Source of the DNA: Dyadobacter sp. CECT 9275
GTDB taxonomy: Bacteria; Bacteroidota; Bacteroidia; Cytophagales; Spirosomataceae
NCBI RefSeq assembly: GCF_907164905.1
Contig: NZ_CAJRAF010000002.1
Location: forward strand, 3,992,001 to 4,056,000
Length of the DNA: 64,000 bases
Direction: 5' to 3'
Shown: piece after piece, positions 44,627 to 54,460 of the stretch
Layout: each line of letters starts with the position of its first letter
Numbering within the stretch: position 1 is the first letter of the stretch
The notes under the pieces: generated by a model
What the model saw: only the letters and a program-made list of their open reading frames with translations
Databases searched by the model: none
Told to the model about the DNA's origin: nothing
Position numbers and translations under genes: made by a program

Positions 44627-45655
44627 ATGACCTCAGCCACCGCAATAGTAATCCTGAATTATAATGGCAGGCATTATCTTGAAAAATTTCTTCCCAACAT
44701 TATAGAACATTCAGCAGGTTACGAAATCTGGATAGCGGATAATGCGTCAACAGATGAGTCATTGCAATGGCTGAAAGATTTTTATCCATCGGTGCACACA
44801 CTGCGGATCCAGGAAAACAAGGGATATGCAGGAGGTTACAATTATGCATTGAAGCATATTTCGGCTCGCTATTACATTTTGTTAAATTCGGATATTGAGG
44901 TCACGGATAACTGGATAGAGCCGGTTATCTCGTTCATGGATGCTGACAGGCATATTGCTGCCTGTCAGCCCAAAATCCGTGCCTATGATCTGCCCACTCA
45001 TTTTGAATATGCCGGTGCCGCCGGTGGGTATATGGATTACCTGGGTTATCCGTTTTGCCGCGGCAGGATCTTTGATACCCGGGAGGAAGATACCGGGCAA
45101 TATGATGACGTCCAGGACGTTTTTTGGGCCACAGGCGCCTGCCTTTTTGTAAGGGCAGAGGCTTTCCACGAAGCAGGAGGGTTTGACGAGAGTTTCTTCG
45201 CTCACATGGAAGAGATAGACCTCTGCTGGCGCCTGCTTAATGCCGGGCATCGGGTTACCTATTGTGGCATGTCTACCGTTTATCATGTGGGCGGCGGTAC
45301 ATTGCATAAATCCAACCCGAAGAAAACCTTCCTCAATTACAGGAACAACCTGATCATGCTTTTCAAAAATTTACCCTTGGGCAGAAGGTGGAAAACTATT
45401 TTTTTCAGGCTGATTCTGGATGGCATTTCAAGCGTACGTTTCATGGCTGCCGGAGCCTGGCCTGACGTCCTCGCCATTGTCCGTGCCCATTTTGCTTTTT
45501 ACCGCATGATTCCTTTCTTAGTAAAAAGTCACAAGCGTACGACCTATCGGGCTCCTCTGTATTACAGGAGTGTTGTGTGGGAATATTTTATTTTAGGCAA
45601 GCATAAATTCAGCCAACTGACAGGAATTGAGACGCCTAAAGCTCCCAAATCGTAG
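44627..45655 (+). CDS. GT2 glycosyltransferase, rhamnosyltransferase-like
   Basis: 342 residues from ATG 44627; a TTG one codon earlier extends the frame. GT-A fold: AIVILNYNGRHYLEKFLPNI, IWIADNASTDESLQWLK, YILLNSDIEVTDNW (DxD-type SDI), ATGACLFVRAEAF and GGFDESFFAHMEEIDLCWRL. Such enzymes add a sugar to cell-surface glycans at the inner membrane face. No other polysaccharide genes are adjacent. The last 20 bases overlap the convergent PspC gene. Confidence 0.9.
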   Translation: MTSATAIVILNYNGRHYLEKFLPNIIEHSAGYEIWIADNASTDESLQWLKDFYPSVHTLRIQENKGYAGGYNYALKHISARYYILLNSDIEVTDNWIEPVISFMDADRHIAACQPKIRAYDLPTHFEYAGAAGGYMDYLGYPFCRGRIFDTREEDTGQYDDVQDVFWATGACLFVRAEAFHEAGGFDESFFAHMEEIDLCWRLLNAGHRVTYCGMSTVYHVGGGTLHKSNPKKTFLNYRNNLIMLFKNLPLGRRWKTIFFRLILDGISSVRFMAAGAWPDVLAIVRAHFAFYRMIPFLVKSHKRTTYRAPLYYRSVVWEYFILGKHKFSQLTGIETPKAPKS

Positions 45656-45857
45656 GGCTGTGGTGCCTGCGCCAGTGCTGGCGCAGCTGCATCCAGAATG
45701 CCAGTATAAGATATAGGATAATAGGAGAACCAAACGTCATAAATGTGGCATATATGAAGTATAGCCTGATACTGCTTGCAGGAAACTTCAGTTTCTCTCC
45801 CAGATTGGCGCAAACGCCAAAAATTTGATCCTCTACAAAATAGCGTAGCCTGTTCAT
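45636..45857 (-). CDS. PspC-domain small membrane protein
   Basis: 73 residues from ATG 45857; an upstream TTG at 45911 would add 18 residues. The pattern QIFGVCANLGEKLKFPASSIRLYFIYATFMTFGSPIILYLILAFWM matches the PspC fold: a conserved G-V-C-x-x-L-G turn and then two hydrophobic helices. PspC-like proteins sense envelope stress in other bacteria; the role here is not known. The 3' end overlaps the GT2 gene by 20 bases. Confidence 0.78.
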   Translation of the reverse strand: MNRLRYFVEDQIFGVCANLGEKLKFPASSIRLYFIYATFMTFGSPIILYLILAFWMQLRQHWRRHHSPTIWEL

Positions 45858-46206
45858 ACCATTTTTCCTAATAATTGCCTCATAATTAGGGAATTTCGTG
45901 ATGTTTTCCAATTAAATGGACAATTATTGATTATGCGGCCATGAAATGGCAAAATACCGTTTACTCGTAAATATTCAAATTATTCGGGCAAATAAATTGT
46001 TTTCCAAACAATTTTTGTTTCTTTGTGATTTAAGAATTTGTAAACGATTCATTATTATCAGGATGTCCTGACGATAAATGCCAAAAAATCTTCTGTTAAT
46101 AGCTTGAGCCTCCCTCAATTATTTGGCAAAAGAGTAGAAAGCTTATCAATGAAACGCAGCAGATTCTTAAGTATTTTCACCTTATTTCATTTTTTATTTC
46201 ACTATT

Positions 46207-46401
46207 ATGCCAACAGGTACTGTAAAATTTTTCAATGAAGCCAAGGGATACGGCTTTATCGTTGAAGACGACACAAACAGGGACATTTTTGTTCATGTGA
46301 CAGGATTGGGAGGACTTACTATCCGTGAAAACGACCACGTTGAGTTCGAAGTCGTTGAAGGTAAAAAAGGACTGAATGCCGTACAGGTAAAAAAGATATA
46401 G
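46207..46401 (+). CDS. Cold-shock domain protein
   Basis: 64 residues: GTVKFFNEAKGYGFIVEDD carries RNP1 (KGYGFI) and DIFVHVTGL carries RNP2. Csp proteins bind single-stranded RNA and melt structure; many are cold-induced or constitutive. ATG 46207. The 295 bases upstream hold no gene and would give a long 5' leader, as known for cold-shock mRNAs; a TCAGGA/TCCTGA hairpin lies at 46058-46071. A strong terminator follows. Confidence 0.95.
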   Translation: MPTGTVKFFNEAKGYGFIVEDDTNRDIFVHVTGLGGLTIRENDHVEFEVVEGKKGLNAVQVKKI

Positions 46402-46426
46402 ATCTATTTTTTTTGCAGTAAGGTAT

Positions 46427-46462
46427 CACGAAAACCGGAGGTTGTTACTTCCGGTTTTCGTG
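46427..46462. terminator. Bidirectional terminator between csp and lysS
   Basis: CACGAAAACCGGAGG at 46427-46441 pairs with CTTCCGGTTTTCGTG at 46448-46462, 14 of 15 pairs, loop of 6. It is flanked by genes that converge, csp on plus and lysS on minus. The stem contains runs of A and T rather than a separate T-tail. Confidence 0.8.
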
Positions 46463-46478
46463 ATTTCCGGCCTTTTTA

Positions 46479-48194
46479 TTAAGATACCCAAGCTGTTACT
46501 TCGTCGAGAGTCGGCATTTTTACTTCGATTTTCAATTTTTTCCGCATTCCTCCCAGGTCGTTAAATATTTTATTGGGACTGGCGCTTTTCAGTTGCTCAA
46601 TCGTGTGCAGGTTCATTTTCTGGAGAGCAGGTACCCACACCGCGGGGACTCCGGCCGAAACATAATCAGCCTCTTTGGCAACCTCCACTTTTTTCTCCGG
46701 CCGCATTTGCGGAAAGAAAATCACTTCCTGAATACTGACGTTGTTCGTCAGCAGCATGGTGAGCCGGTCAATCCCGATACCTATTCCGGAGGTAGGTGGC
46801 ATGCCATATTCCAGTGAGCGCAAGAAATCGTCGTCCATTTCCATAGCCTCGTCGTCTCCCCGTTCTTTTAATTTTAGCTGATCTTCAAACCTTTCCCTTT
46901 GTTCCGCTGGGTCGTTCAGCTCAGAATAGGCATTCGCTATTTCTTTGCCATTAACAAATAGTTCAAAGCGTTCCACCATGCCTTTTTTGGTACGGTGTTT
47001 TTTCGTCAGCGGAGACATTTCTACCGGATGGTCGATAATGAAAGTGGGCTGAATAATATTGGATTCCACTTTTTCACCAAAAATCTCATCAATAAGCTTG
47101 CCTTTACCCATACTTTCGTTTACTTCCATGCCCCAGGCACGGCACTGCTCACGGATTGCTACTTCATCAAGCTCGTCAACGTTCAGTCCTGTATACTGAA
47201 GAATGGCATCGGTAATACTCAGGCGCGGGTAGGGGCCGGCAAAATCGAGTTCCTGCGTCCCGAACAGCGTTTTGGTGGTACCGTTAACGGCCAGCGCCAC
47301 TTTTTCAAGTACCTGCTCCGTCATTTCCATCATCCACAGATAGTCTTTATAAGCAACATAAAGCTCTACGGTTGTGAATTCCGGATTATGCGTGCGGTCC
47401 ATACCCTCGTTACGGAATAACTTGCCGAACTCATATACTCCGTCAAAGCCTCCTACAATGAGCCGTTTGAGGTGAAGTTCTGTTGCAATGCGCAGATATA
47501 GGCCAAGGTCCAGTGCATTATGATGCGTAGTGAAAGGCCTGGCAGCAGCTCCACCATGGATGCTCTGCAGAACAGGCGTTTCCACTTCTAGCCAGCCGTT
47601 TGAGTCAAAATAGGATCGCATGGTGCTGATGATCCGGGCACGTTTGACAAAAATATCACGTACCTCGGGATTCACGATCAGGTCCACATAGCGCTGTCTG
47701 TAACGCAGTTCGGGGTCTGTAAACCCATCATAAATGTTCCCTGCTTCATCCCGTTTTACCACCGGAAGCGGGCGTAAGGATTTATTTAGCAGGGTGAATT
47801 GCTGTACATGGACAGAGATCTCTCCTGTTTGCGTAGTAAATACAAAACCTTGGATACCAATGATATCACCTATGTCCAGGAGCTTTTTGAAAACCGTATT
47901 ATACAACGTTTTGTCTTCACCGGGACAAAGATCATCTCTGCGAAAATACAGCTGAATGCGTCCGGTACTATCCTGCAACTCAGCAAAGGCAGCACTCCCC
48001 ATGATCCGGAAGCCCATGAGCCTCCCTGCCATTGTAACGTTCTTGTAATCTATTTTGCTGTTTTCGTAATTTTTAAGAATGTCGTCAGCATAAGCATTGA
48101 TAATGAATTCTTCTGCCGGATACGGCTCAATTCCTAATTTTACCAGCTCATCGCGTTTCTGGCGACGTAATATTTCCTGTTCGCTTAATAACAT
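46479..48194 (-). CDS. lysS: Lysyl-tRNA synthetase, class II
   Basis: 571 residues. The N-terminal OB anticodon-binding domain ([29 protein letters not shown]) is followed by class II motif 1 ([28 protein letters not shown]), motif 2 ([20 protein letters not shown]) and motif 3 ([15 protein letters not shown]). A C-terminal extension of about 70 residues after the catalytic core ([25 protein letters not shown]) is longer than in E. coli and resembles the helical extension of Bacteroidota enzymes. ATG 48194. A TACTTTTG box on the minus strand (48334-48327) is a promoter candidate about 130 bases upstream. Confidence 0.97.
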   Translation of the reverse strand: MLLSEQEILRRQKRDELVKLGIEPYPAEEFIINAYADDILKNYENSKIDYKNVTMAGRLMGFRIMGSAAFAELQDSTGRIQLYFRRDDLCPGEDKTLYNTVFKKLLDIGDIIGIQGFVFTTQTGEISVHVQQFTLLNKSLRPLPVVKRDEAGNIYDGFTDPELRYRQRYVDLIVNPEVRDIFVKRARIISTMRSYFDSNGWLEVETPVLQSIHGGAAARPFTTHHNALDLGLYLRIATELHLKRLIVGGFDGVYEFGKLFRNEGMDRTHNPEFTTVELYVAYKDYLWMMEMTEQVLEKVALAVNGTTKTLFGTQELDFAGPYPRLSITDAILQYTGLNVDELDEVAIREQCRAWGMEVNESMGKGKLIDEIFGEKVESNIIQPTFIIDHPVEMSPLTKKHRTKKGMVERFELFVNGKEIANAYSELNDPAEQRERFEDQLKLKERGDDEAMEMDDDFLRSLEYGMPPTSGIGIGIDRLTMLLTNNVSIQEVIFFPQMRPEKKVEVAKEADYVSAGVPAVWVPALQKMNLHTIEQLKSASPNKIFNDLGGMRKKLKIEVKMPTLDEVTAWVS

Positions 48195-48326
48195 TTGATC
48201 CGATATTTCTGAAATGGGCGGTGTTTTGGACTTCAGAGCAGGTTGTGAGGCTGATCACCAGCTCCGGCCCGAAATCCCGTTTGTTAAATTTTTTAACCCC
48301 ATTTCCTTATGTTCTAAAATAGTGTG

Positions 48327-48334
48327 CAAAAGTA
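48327..48334 (-). promoter_or_regulatory. Candidate -7 box of lysS
   Basis: Minus strand TACTTTTG matches TAnnTTTG. The 371-base lysS-AsmA gap (48195-48574) otherwise shows no gene and no clear -33 element. Confidence 0.45.
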
Positions 48335-48574
48335 GCATTTTTTGACGTGAATACCGAAGTGCAGAAATCATAACATATACAGAATAACGGCCCGGAAAAC
48401 GCCAGGAACCTGACGCTATTTCTTTTTTCCAGAACACTAAACAAAAAACAGTTACTTTTTTGCGATCTTACGGGATCAATATCCCGGGTGCAAGACCTTC
48501 TGGAATGGTTTTTTACCTATATCGTTATCGGTGTATTGAGCCAGGTTTAAACCTTTCTTTTTATTTTGTTTAGA

Positions 48575-51043
48575 ATGTTTCCCAAACTTTTAAAAGCTTT
48601 CGGAATTGCAGCGTTGATTGTTGGTGTCCTGCTGGGAGGGATAGAAGTGTGGGTATCGCGGAACCAGGAGAAAATTTTCAGGAAAATTCAGGCTACTGTG
48701 AATGAGAATCTCAACGGAAATCTAGCCGTTGGCAGGTTTAAATTCAGGCCATTTATCGGAGGATTCGGCCTTAATTTTACTCTTTCGGATGTCACACTGA
48801 CCGATACCTTATACAACAGTCATAAAACACCCTTTCTGCAAGCTGGTACTATTCATGTGGCGCTGAATCTGAACGGCATTTTTTCCGGAAATTTCAAGGT
48901 GGAGAATTTGGTTCTCAAGGATGGCGGGCTGAGGATTTTTGTGAGAAAGGACGGGTATTCCAACCTTTCAATATTCAGCAACAATAAAAAGAAAAGGGAT
49001 AATAAAAGTGAAAAGGGGATCGACGAGGATCTTATAGCCAAATTGAAGAAACTTCGTTTTATCAATTATGAAGTTACTTATTCTGACTCTACCACGGCCA
49101 AAGAATACGGCGCCATTTTAAGAGATGTTACCAATGAACTGGTCCAGGAAGGCTCTCAGATAAATGGTAATTTTCGGGGTAATGTTTTCTTTAAAGGGTT
49201 GATATTCAAGCCTGCTAGGGGTGGGTTTCTTGTTAATCAGGAAACGGATCTCAGCCTGGTGATCGCGTATGATCAGGACTTGAAAGAGCTGAGGATTTTA
49301 CCTTCAACCCTTCAGAATGCCACACATGATGTGATCGGAATAAAGGGGAACTTTGACCTGGCAGATTCGGTCAAAAAGTTCAGTATGTTTTTTGATGCCA
49401 GGAAAATCCAGGTAGCCAATGCTTTGCCGCTGCTTCCGAAAATTGTCAGCGCGCAGATCGACTCCATCGGGATCAAAACCAGGGTGGATACGGAAGTGAA
49501 GCTGGTAGGCAAGTTTGGACCTATGCAGCCCAGGCTCGATGTGCATTTTAAGACTGATACCTTCAATTATGACCTCCCAGTCGGTAATTTAAAAAAAATG
49601 GTAGCCGATGGGCATTATACCAACCAGGCCGATACCACACAAATCCCGAATGTTTTTAATACCCGGTTAACCGCACCTAGTGTCAGGGGCTTTTTTGAGT
49701 CACTGCCTTTTAATTTCAAACTTACAGTTAACAATTTCAGAGATCCAAGAGCCGTCCTGGATGGCTATATCAAAGCTGATTCGATTAGTCTGGATGGTTT
49801 ACTGGATCCCAAGAGGTATCGTTTCAATCAGGGAAGCGCCGATATAGAATTCCATTTTGACGGAAATCTTAAAAAATTCTATAATCCGGGTAAGGATAAG
49901 TTTGACGGACAACTTTGGGGGAAAGCTTCCATCAAGGATGTGGCCATGGACTATTTGCCAAGAAAGGTTCATCTGAAAAAAATTACGGGCGAATTTATGT
50001 TCAATGAAAAGGCAATGGTTTTTCCAGACCTCTCTTTTCATGACGGACAGAATATGCTTTATGTAAAAGGGAAGGTAATGGATCTGATCCCCTACCTGTT
50101 TGGTTCGCCAAAGCCTTTGCGTGCTTTGGTAGATATCAACATTCCGAGCTGGCAGCTCAACTGGCTTGAACCTTTGCTGGCCAACAGGGGTGCTCCAAAG
50201 CAGGCAAGAAAGAAAAAGCTGAAGCTTACGTCCCTGCTGGATGACGTGATCGATAATATGTCGATAGCGGCCCGGCTGCGATCCGGGAATTTGAAATACA
50301 AAAGTTTCAAAGCCAGTAACGTAATGGGTGATTTTGAAATTATTGACAATTCAGTCCGCATTAAAAGTTTTTCCATGAATGCTTTTGGCAAAGGGCATTT
50401 TGAAGTATCCGGAGAACTTGACAACTCCGGAAAAAATCCTTTGCCCCACGTTGCGTTAAGAGGTAACATCAGAAATGCGAATGTGAATTCTGTTTTCTCT
50501 TCTTTTAACGATTTCGGGCAAAAGAGCATTACTGATGCAAACATCCGTGGGCTGCTGAATACCTCATTTAATTTTCAGTCAAGGCTCAATAACAATGTCC
50601 GGCTGGTGCCTTCGAGTATGCAGGGAGAAGTACACATGGACCTCAGGAATGCTTATATACTTAATTTTGAGCCTTTTCTTAAGATGAAAAAGCTGATTTT
50701 TAAGAATAGAAATTTTGAAAGGGTCCAACTTGCGCCTATTGTCACTGATTTTAAACTAAGCGGAGAGGAGATAGAGATCAGGCCGCTGGAGATAGAATCC
50801 AACGTCATGACCTTGTATATTGACGGGGTTTACAGCTTTGGAAGAAAAACCAACATCAATATTCAGATACCGCTCAGTAACCTCAAGAAGCGGGACTCGA
50901 CCTATGTTCTCAACCCCAACGATCCTAAGACAAAGGAGGGGTCGAATATATACCTCAGAGCTATTGACGAAGGGGGAGAGGTTAATTTTAAGCTTGCCTT
51001 CAGGAAAAAGAAAGACAAGCCCAAAGACAAGGAACAGCGTTGA
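48575..51043 (+). CDS. AsmA-like inner-membrane protein
   Basis: About 822 residues from ATG 48575. One N-terminal membrane anchor (LKAFGIAALIVGVLLGGIEVW) is followed by the AsmA N-terminal pattern VNENLNGNLAVGRFKFRPFIGGFGLNFTLSDVTLTDTL. A long beta-rich region follows, and the AsmA_2-type C-terminal part ends it (GLLNTSFNFQSRLNNNVRL, GEEIEIRPLEIESNVMTLYIDGVYSFG). AsmA-like proteins form periplasmic bridges that carry phospholipid toward the outer membrane; that function is from the family. Its TGA is directly followed by the stop of the convergent regulator gene (TGATCA). Confidence 0.85.
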   Translation: MFPKLLKAFGIAALIVGVLLGGIEVWVSRNQEKIFRKIQATVNENLNGNLAVGRFKFRPFIGGFGLNFTLSDVTLTDTLYNSHKTPFLQAGTIHVALNLNGIFSGNFKVENLVLKDGGLRIFVRKDGYSNLSIFSNNKKKRDNKSEKGIDEDLIAKLKKLRFINYEVTYSDSTTAKEYGAILRDVTNELVQEGSQINGNFRGNVFFKGLIFKPARGGFLVNQETDLSLVIAYDQDLKELRILPSTLQNATHDVIGIKGNFDLADSVKKFSMFFDARKIQVANALPLLPKIVSAQIDSIGIKTRVDTEVKLVGKFGPMQPRLDVHFKTDTFNYDLPVGNLKKMVADGHYTNQADTTQIPNVFNTRLTAPSVRGFFESLPFNFKLTVNNFRDPRAVLDGYIKADSISLDGLLDPKRYRFNQGSADIEFHFDGNLKKFYNPGKDKFDGQLWGKASIKDVAMDYLPRKVHLKKITGEFMFNEKAMVFPDLSFHDGQNMLYVKGKVMDLIPYLFGSPKPLRALVDINIPSWQLNWLEPLLANRGAPKQARKKKLKLTSLLDDVIDNMSIAARLRSGNLKYKSFKASNVMGDFEIIDNSVRIKSFSMNAFGKGHFEVSGELDNSGKNPLPHVALRGNIRNANVNSVFSSFNDFGQKSITDANIRGLLNTSFNFQSRLNNNVRLVPSSMQGEVHMDLRNAYILNFEPFLKMKKLIFKNRNFERVQLAPIVTDFKLSGEEIEIRPLEIESNVMTLYIDGVYSFGRKTNINIQIPLSNLKKRDSTYVLNPNDPKTKEGSNIYLRAIDEGGEVNFKLAFRKKKDKPKDKEQR

Positions 51044-51760
51044 TCAGGAGTTCTGGACCTCGTTGGCAAACATATAACCCACTCCTTTGAGCGTTTTGAT
51101 ATAGGTTTCGCCCAGCTTTTCCCTTAATTTCCGGATGTGTACGTCAACGGTTCTTTCGAGCACGTAAATGTCTGCACCCCAAATTTTCTGCAGAAGCTCA
51201 TCCCGGCTGAATACCTTGTTGGGCGTTTGAGCCAGAAAGAAAAGTAATTCGAACTCCTTTTTCGGAAGCACCACCGACTTCTCGCCGTTTTGAGTAACGG
51301 TGTAATTTTTACGGTTAATCGCCAGATCCAGGATGTCGATCTGATCGCCGGATTCTGCTTTTTGCGCTTCTCTGCGGAACAGAGCATTGATGCGGCTCAT
51401 CAAGGCGCGGGGCTTTATAGGTTTTGTGATATAGTCGTCTGCACCAACTTCGAATGCCGCTACTTCCGAATACTCTTCGGACCGGGCGGTGAGGAACAGG
51501 ATATATGTATTTTTTATATCCGGATTCTGGCGAAGAATTCTGCCCGTTTCAATGCCGTCCATCTGGGGCATCATGATGTCGAGCAGGATAAGGTCCGGAA
51601 TAAATGTTTTGGTAATCTCTATTGCTTTTTTTCCGTTGGATGCGGTCACCACTGAATACCCTTCTTTGATGAGATTGTACTCAAGAAGTTCCACTATATC
51701 TGAATCATCATCAACAACCAATACCTTAGGCACTGAGTTACTTGCTTTTGCGGTGCTCAT
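51044..51760 (-). CDS. OmpR/PhoB-type response regulator
   Basis: About 238 residues from ATG 51760. The receiver domain has KVLVVDDDSDIVELLEYNL, the phospho-Asp in PDLILLDIMMPQMDG, T in LFLTARSE and K in DDYITKPIKP. The winged-helix output domain has SVVLPKKEFELLFFLAQTPNKVFSRDELLQKIWG and RTVDVHIRKLREKLG. The partner kinase is not adjacent. The stop abuts the stop of the AsmA-like gene with no intervening base. Confidence 0.94.
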   Translation of the reverse strand: MSTAKASNSVPKVLVVDDDSDIVELLEYNLIKEGYSVVTASNGKKAIEITKTFIPDLILLDIMMPQMDGIETGRILRQNPDIKNTYILFLTARSEEYSEVAAFEVGADDYITKPIKPRALMSRINALFRREAQKAESGDQIDILDLAINRKNYTVTQNGEKSVVLPKKEFELLFFLAQTPNKVFSRDELLQKIWGADIYVLERTVDVHIRKLREKLGETYIKTLKGVGYMFANEVQNS

Positions 51761-51846
51761 TTGTCCTTTCGTTAAAATCGGTTCGAAATTAGTGGATGTG
51801 TTTTTCACATTACATACACTTCGGGATTGTTAACACAAATATAATA

Positions 51847-52704
51847 TCATCGGCGGGTAATTCTGAAGAGCTGGCCTTGCTCATTGCTGACCATTAAATC
51901 GTGATTATTAATAAAAACGATGGCCTCGGCCTGTTTGTGAACAAACCTGAAACAGCCAACGGGATGCCGGAAATTAACCATATCCTGCTCGATCCGAAAT
52001 AACAGGATTTTCCCATACGTAAGGAGTGCAAATGTTTTTCCGTCAGGGCTCACATCTGCGGAGGTAACCTGGGTGCCAACGGATATACTGTCAGCAGGGC
52101 TCGTGACATACCGGCCTTCCTGGGCGGGTAAGGCGTATAGCTTTACGAAATGATTATTTCGGCTTCGGTTCTTTGAAAACAAATAGAGTTTTTCCCTGAA
52201 ATAGAAAAATGCTTCGCTATCAAAGTTTAAGCTTTCAGCCGGGGGCGGAAATTGTTTCTGATCCGCGTAGGAAAATTCGATTTTCCCGATCTCTGTTTCA
52301 TTGTTATTTTTAGGGTCAATGTTGACTTTGTAAATGACCAGATCTTTTCTTTGGTTACTGTTATTGCCAATATCCCCAATAAAGATACTGTTGCCTGGGC
52401 CCTGCGACAGATCTTCCCAATCTACGTTGATAGCTCCGGGGATCACTTTTTGAGACAGGTAATTTCCGGTTGAATCTATCTCATATAATTCAGGCAGGCC
52501 TCCGCTGTCGTTATGGGTCCAGTAGGATTTCCGGCTGAGATCTCTTGCCAGTCCCGAACTTTCCGTAACTACGTTTGGAAGCTTGCCTATTTTGCTAATT
52601 TTGTATTGTGAACGTACCTTATCGAATTTGTTTACCTTATGATCCTGCTGGCAAGTACAAAGTATAGTTTTCAAGGCAACCCAAAAATATATTAACCTAC
52701 TCAT
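51847..52704 (-). CDS. Putative lipoprotein, beta-propeller-like, unknown function
   Basis: About 285 residues from ATG 52704. The start is a lipoprotein-type signal (SRLIYFWVALKTILCTC). The body has repeated beta-strand phrases such as LARDLSRKSYWTHNDSGGLPELYEID and INVDWEDLSQGPGNSIFIGDIGNN, then LNFDSEAFFYFREKLYLFSKN and SADVSPDGKTFALLTYGKILLF, suggestive of a propeller; a hydrolase or sensor role is not evident. It starts at a CATG that is also the start of the divergent AI-2E gene at 52703. Confidence 0.7.
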   Translation of the reverse strand: MSRLIYFWVALKTILCTCQQDHKVNKFDKVRSQYKISKIGKLPNVVTESSGLARDLSRKSYWTHNDSGGLPELYEIDSTGNYLSQKVIPGAINVDWEDLSQGPGNSIFIGDIGNNSNQRKDLVIYKVNIDPKNNNETEIGKIEFSYADQKQFPPPAESLNFDSEAFFYFREKLYLFSKNRSRNNHFVKLYALPAQEGRYVTSPADSISVGTQVTSADVSPDGKTFALLTYGKILLFRIEQDMVNFRHPVGCFRFVHKQAEAIVFINNHDLMVSNEQGQLFRITRR

Positions 52705-53923
52705 GAACTCTACGTTACGTTCTCTTCCGGACAAAGATAAAGAAACACCTTATTACATTAAACTTGCCAGTATTCTTGTTGCGCTTATCGCCGGAGTGTA
52801 TATTCTTTTCACCCTGAGTGAAACAATCATACCACTGGCATTTTCGGTATTGCTGGCCATCCTTCTGCACCCCGTATGTGCTTGGCTTGAACTGCGCCGC
52901 GTACCGCGTATCGGTGCCATTTTGCTCAGTATACTGGTACTTGTGATTGTGCTGGCGGGGCTGATTTCCATTGTTACTCTTCAGATGGGGAGTTTTGGAG
53001 AAGAGCTTCCCCGCATCACCGAAAAAGCGGAATTGCTCCTGGATGAGACCCTCACGATGGGGGAGCGGTACCTGAACATAAGCCGTAATCAACAGGTCAG
53101 TGAGGCAAAGAAATATCTGATCAACACGCTGAGTGAAGGGAAAACCTTTTTTCTTAACACGCTGGTAACTACCACCGGAGCTATCTCGACATTTATCCTG
53201 TTGCCTTTGTATATCTTCTTTTTCCTTCTCTACCGTGATTTTTTCAGGCGTTTTGTACACAAGGCTTTTAAGAGTGTCCCGGATGCCCATTTAAATATGC
53301 TCCTGAAAAAGATATACATGGTGATACAAAGTTACCTGTCCGGGCTCTTTCTCGTTATTCTGATCGTCGGTGTTTTAAATAGCATAGGATTGCTTATTTT
53401 AGGAATTCCGCACGCCATATTTTTCGGGTTTCTGGCAGGATTCCTTATCCTGATCCCCTACATCGGAATTCTCATCGGATCTGTTCTGCCGGCTTTGTTA
53501 AGCATTGTTACCATGGATTCGCCCTGGTATGCGGTCGGGGTGATAGGAATCATGAGCTTTGTGCAGTTTCTTGAGGGGAATTTTATTACTCCCAACATTG
53601 TGGGATCCAAGGTAAGCGTCAATCCGCTTGCGGCCATCGTGGCTTTGTTTCTGGGCGGTCAGCTTTGGGGTTTGTCCGGGTTAATTCTGGCACTTCCTTT
53701 TACGGCAATTTTAAAAGTTATCCTGGATGCTATTCCAAGTATGGAGCCGTTTGGTTTTTTGCTGGGAGAGCCGGTTCATGAGGTAGCAGAGGAAAAAGCA
53801 GAAGAGCAGAAGGCACAGCAAAAGGAAAATTCAAAAAAGCCCTACCGCCGATACAGGAATAAACCGCGTAAAAAACCTGGGATTAATCCTGCACCGGGCT
53901 CATCCGATACGGCCACTGCCTGA
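52703..53923 (+). CDS. AI-2E family transporter (PerM/YdiK type)
   Basis: 406 residues with seven or eight hydrophobic segments. The pattern LAFSVLLAILLHPVCAWLEL, TFILLPLYIFFFLLYRDFFRRF, GFLAGFLILIPYIGILIGSVLPALLSI and FLEGNFITPNIVGSKVSVNPLAAIVALFLGG is the family signature. Members export AI-2 or exchange Na+/H+, and substrates of most are unknown. The C-terminal 50 residues are charged (EEKAEEQKAQQKE). ATG 52703, overlapping the minus-strand start. The stop TGA abuts the gldH stop. Confidence 0.9.
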   Translation: MNSTLRSLPDKDKETPYYIKLASILVALIAGVYILFTLSETIIPLAFSVLLAILLHPVCAWLELRRVPRIGAILLSILVLVIVLAGLISIVTLQMGSFGEELPRITEKAELLLDETLTMGERYLNISRNQQVSEAKKYLINTLSEGKTFFLNTLVTTTGAISTFILLPLYIFFFLLYRDFFRRFVHKAFKSVPDAHLNMLLKKIYMVIQSYLSGLFLVILIVGVLNSIGLLILGIPHAIFFGFLAGFLILIPYIGILIGSVLPALLSIVTMDSPWYAVGVIGIMSFVQFLEGNFITPNIVGSKVSVNPLAAIVALFLGGQLWGLSGLILALPFTAILKVILDAIPSMEPFGFLLGEPVHEVAEEKAEEQKAQQKENSKKPYRRYRNKPRKKPGINPAPGSSDTATA

Positions 53924-54406
53924 TTATTTTACAGGTTGGACTTTTTCCACACTGATGCCAACGCTAAGTACAAATGGAAGGGGATTCTGGCGCATTGATT
54001 GCGACAAGGTGAAAGTGTAAATTCCTGGTTTGGGGAAAACGTGATTTTTCAGAACGGGAATTTTATGGTCGAATAAATCACCAAGGCCGTTTCCAAAAGG
54101 TTTTCCTGTGATCTCGTTTGAAATAAATACTTCCTGTAGCACGGAAGATAGCTGCTTGCCATCAGGGCCTGTGATTTCTCTGGTCAGGTAAAGATTATAA
54201 TAAGGATACTGTAAGGAATTCCTCAGCAGATAATAAATATGGTATGCCTGGGTGGTATCCTTGATGTCAACCTTAAACTGCGGTTTGTTTTTGATATACC
54301 AGAGCCCGTCAGGAATATCATCGTAGGCTGTATAAACCACATTTTCGTTGCAGCTGAAAAAAAGAAAAGCCAGACAGGCAACAACCAGATAACGCACTGA
54401 TTTCAT
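53924..54406 (-). CDS. gldH: Gliding motility lipoprotein GldH
   Basis: 160 residues, with a lipoprotein signal ending LAFLFFSC (Cys about 19). The mature part has VVYTAYDDIPDGLWYIKNKPQFKVDI, YLLRNSLQYPYYNLYL and KNHVFPKPGIYTFTLSQSMRQNPLP, the GldH pattern. GldH is one of the lipoproteins required for gliding and type IX export in Flavobacterium; it is kept in many Bacteroidota that do not glide. It fits the type IX cargo genes at 40274-44231. Confidence 0.9.
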   Translation of the reverse strand: MKSVRYLVVACLAFLFFSCNENVVYTAYDDIPDGLWYIKNKPQFKVDIKDTTQAYHIYYLLRNSLQYPYYNLYLTREITGPDGKQLSSVLQEVFISNEITGKPFGNGLGDLFDHKIPVLKNHVFPKPGIYTFTLSQSMRQNPLPFVLSVGISVEKVQPVK

Positions 54407-54460
54407 CGGAATAATTAAAAGTCTGAAACAAAACTAACCAGCGTTACCTGTCTTTCAAAA

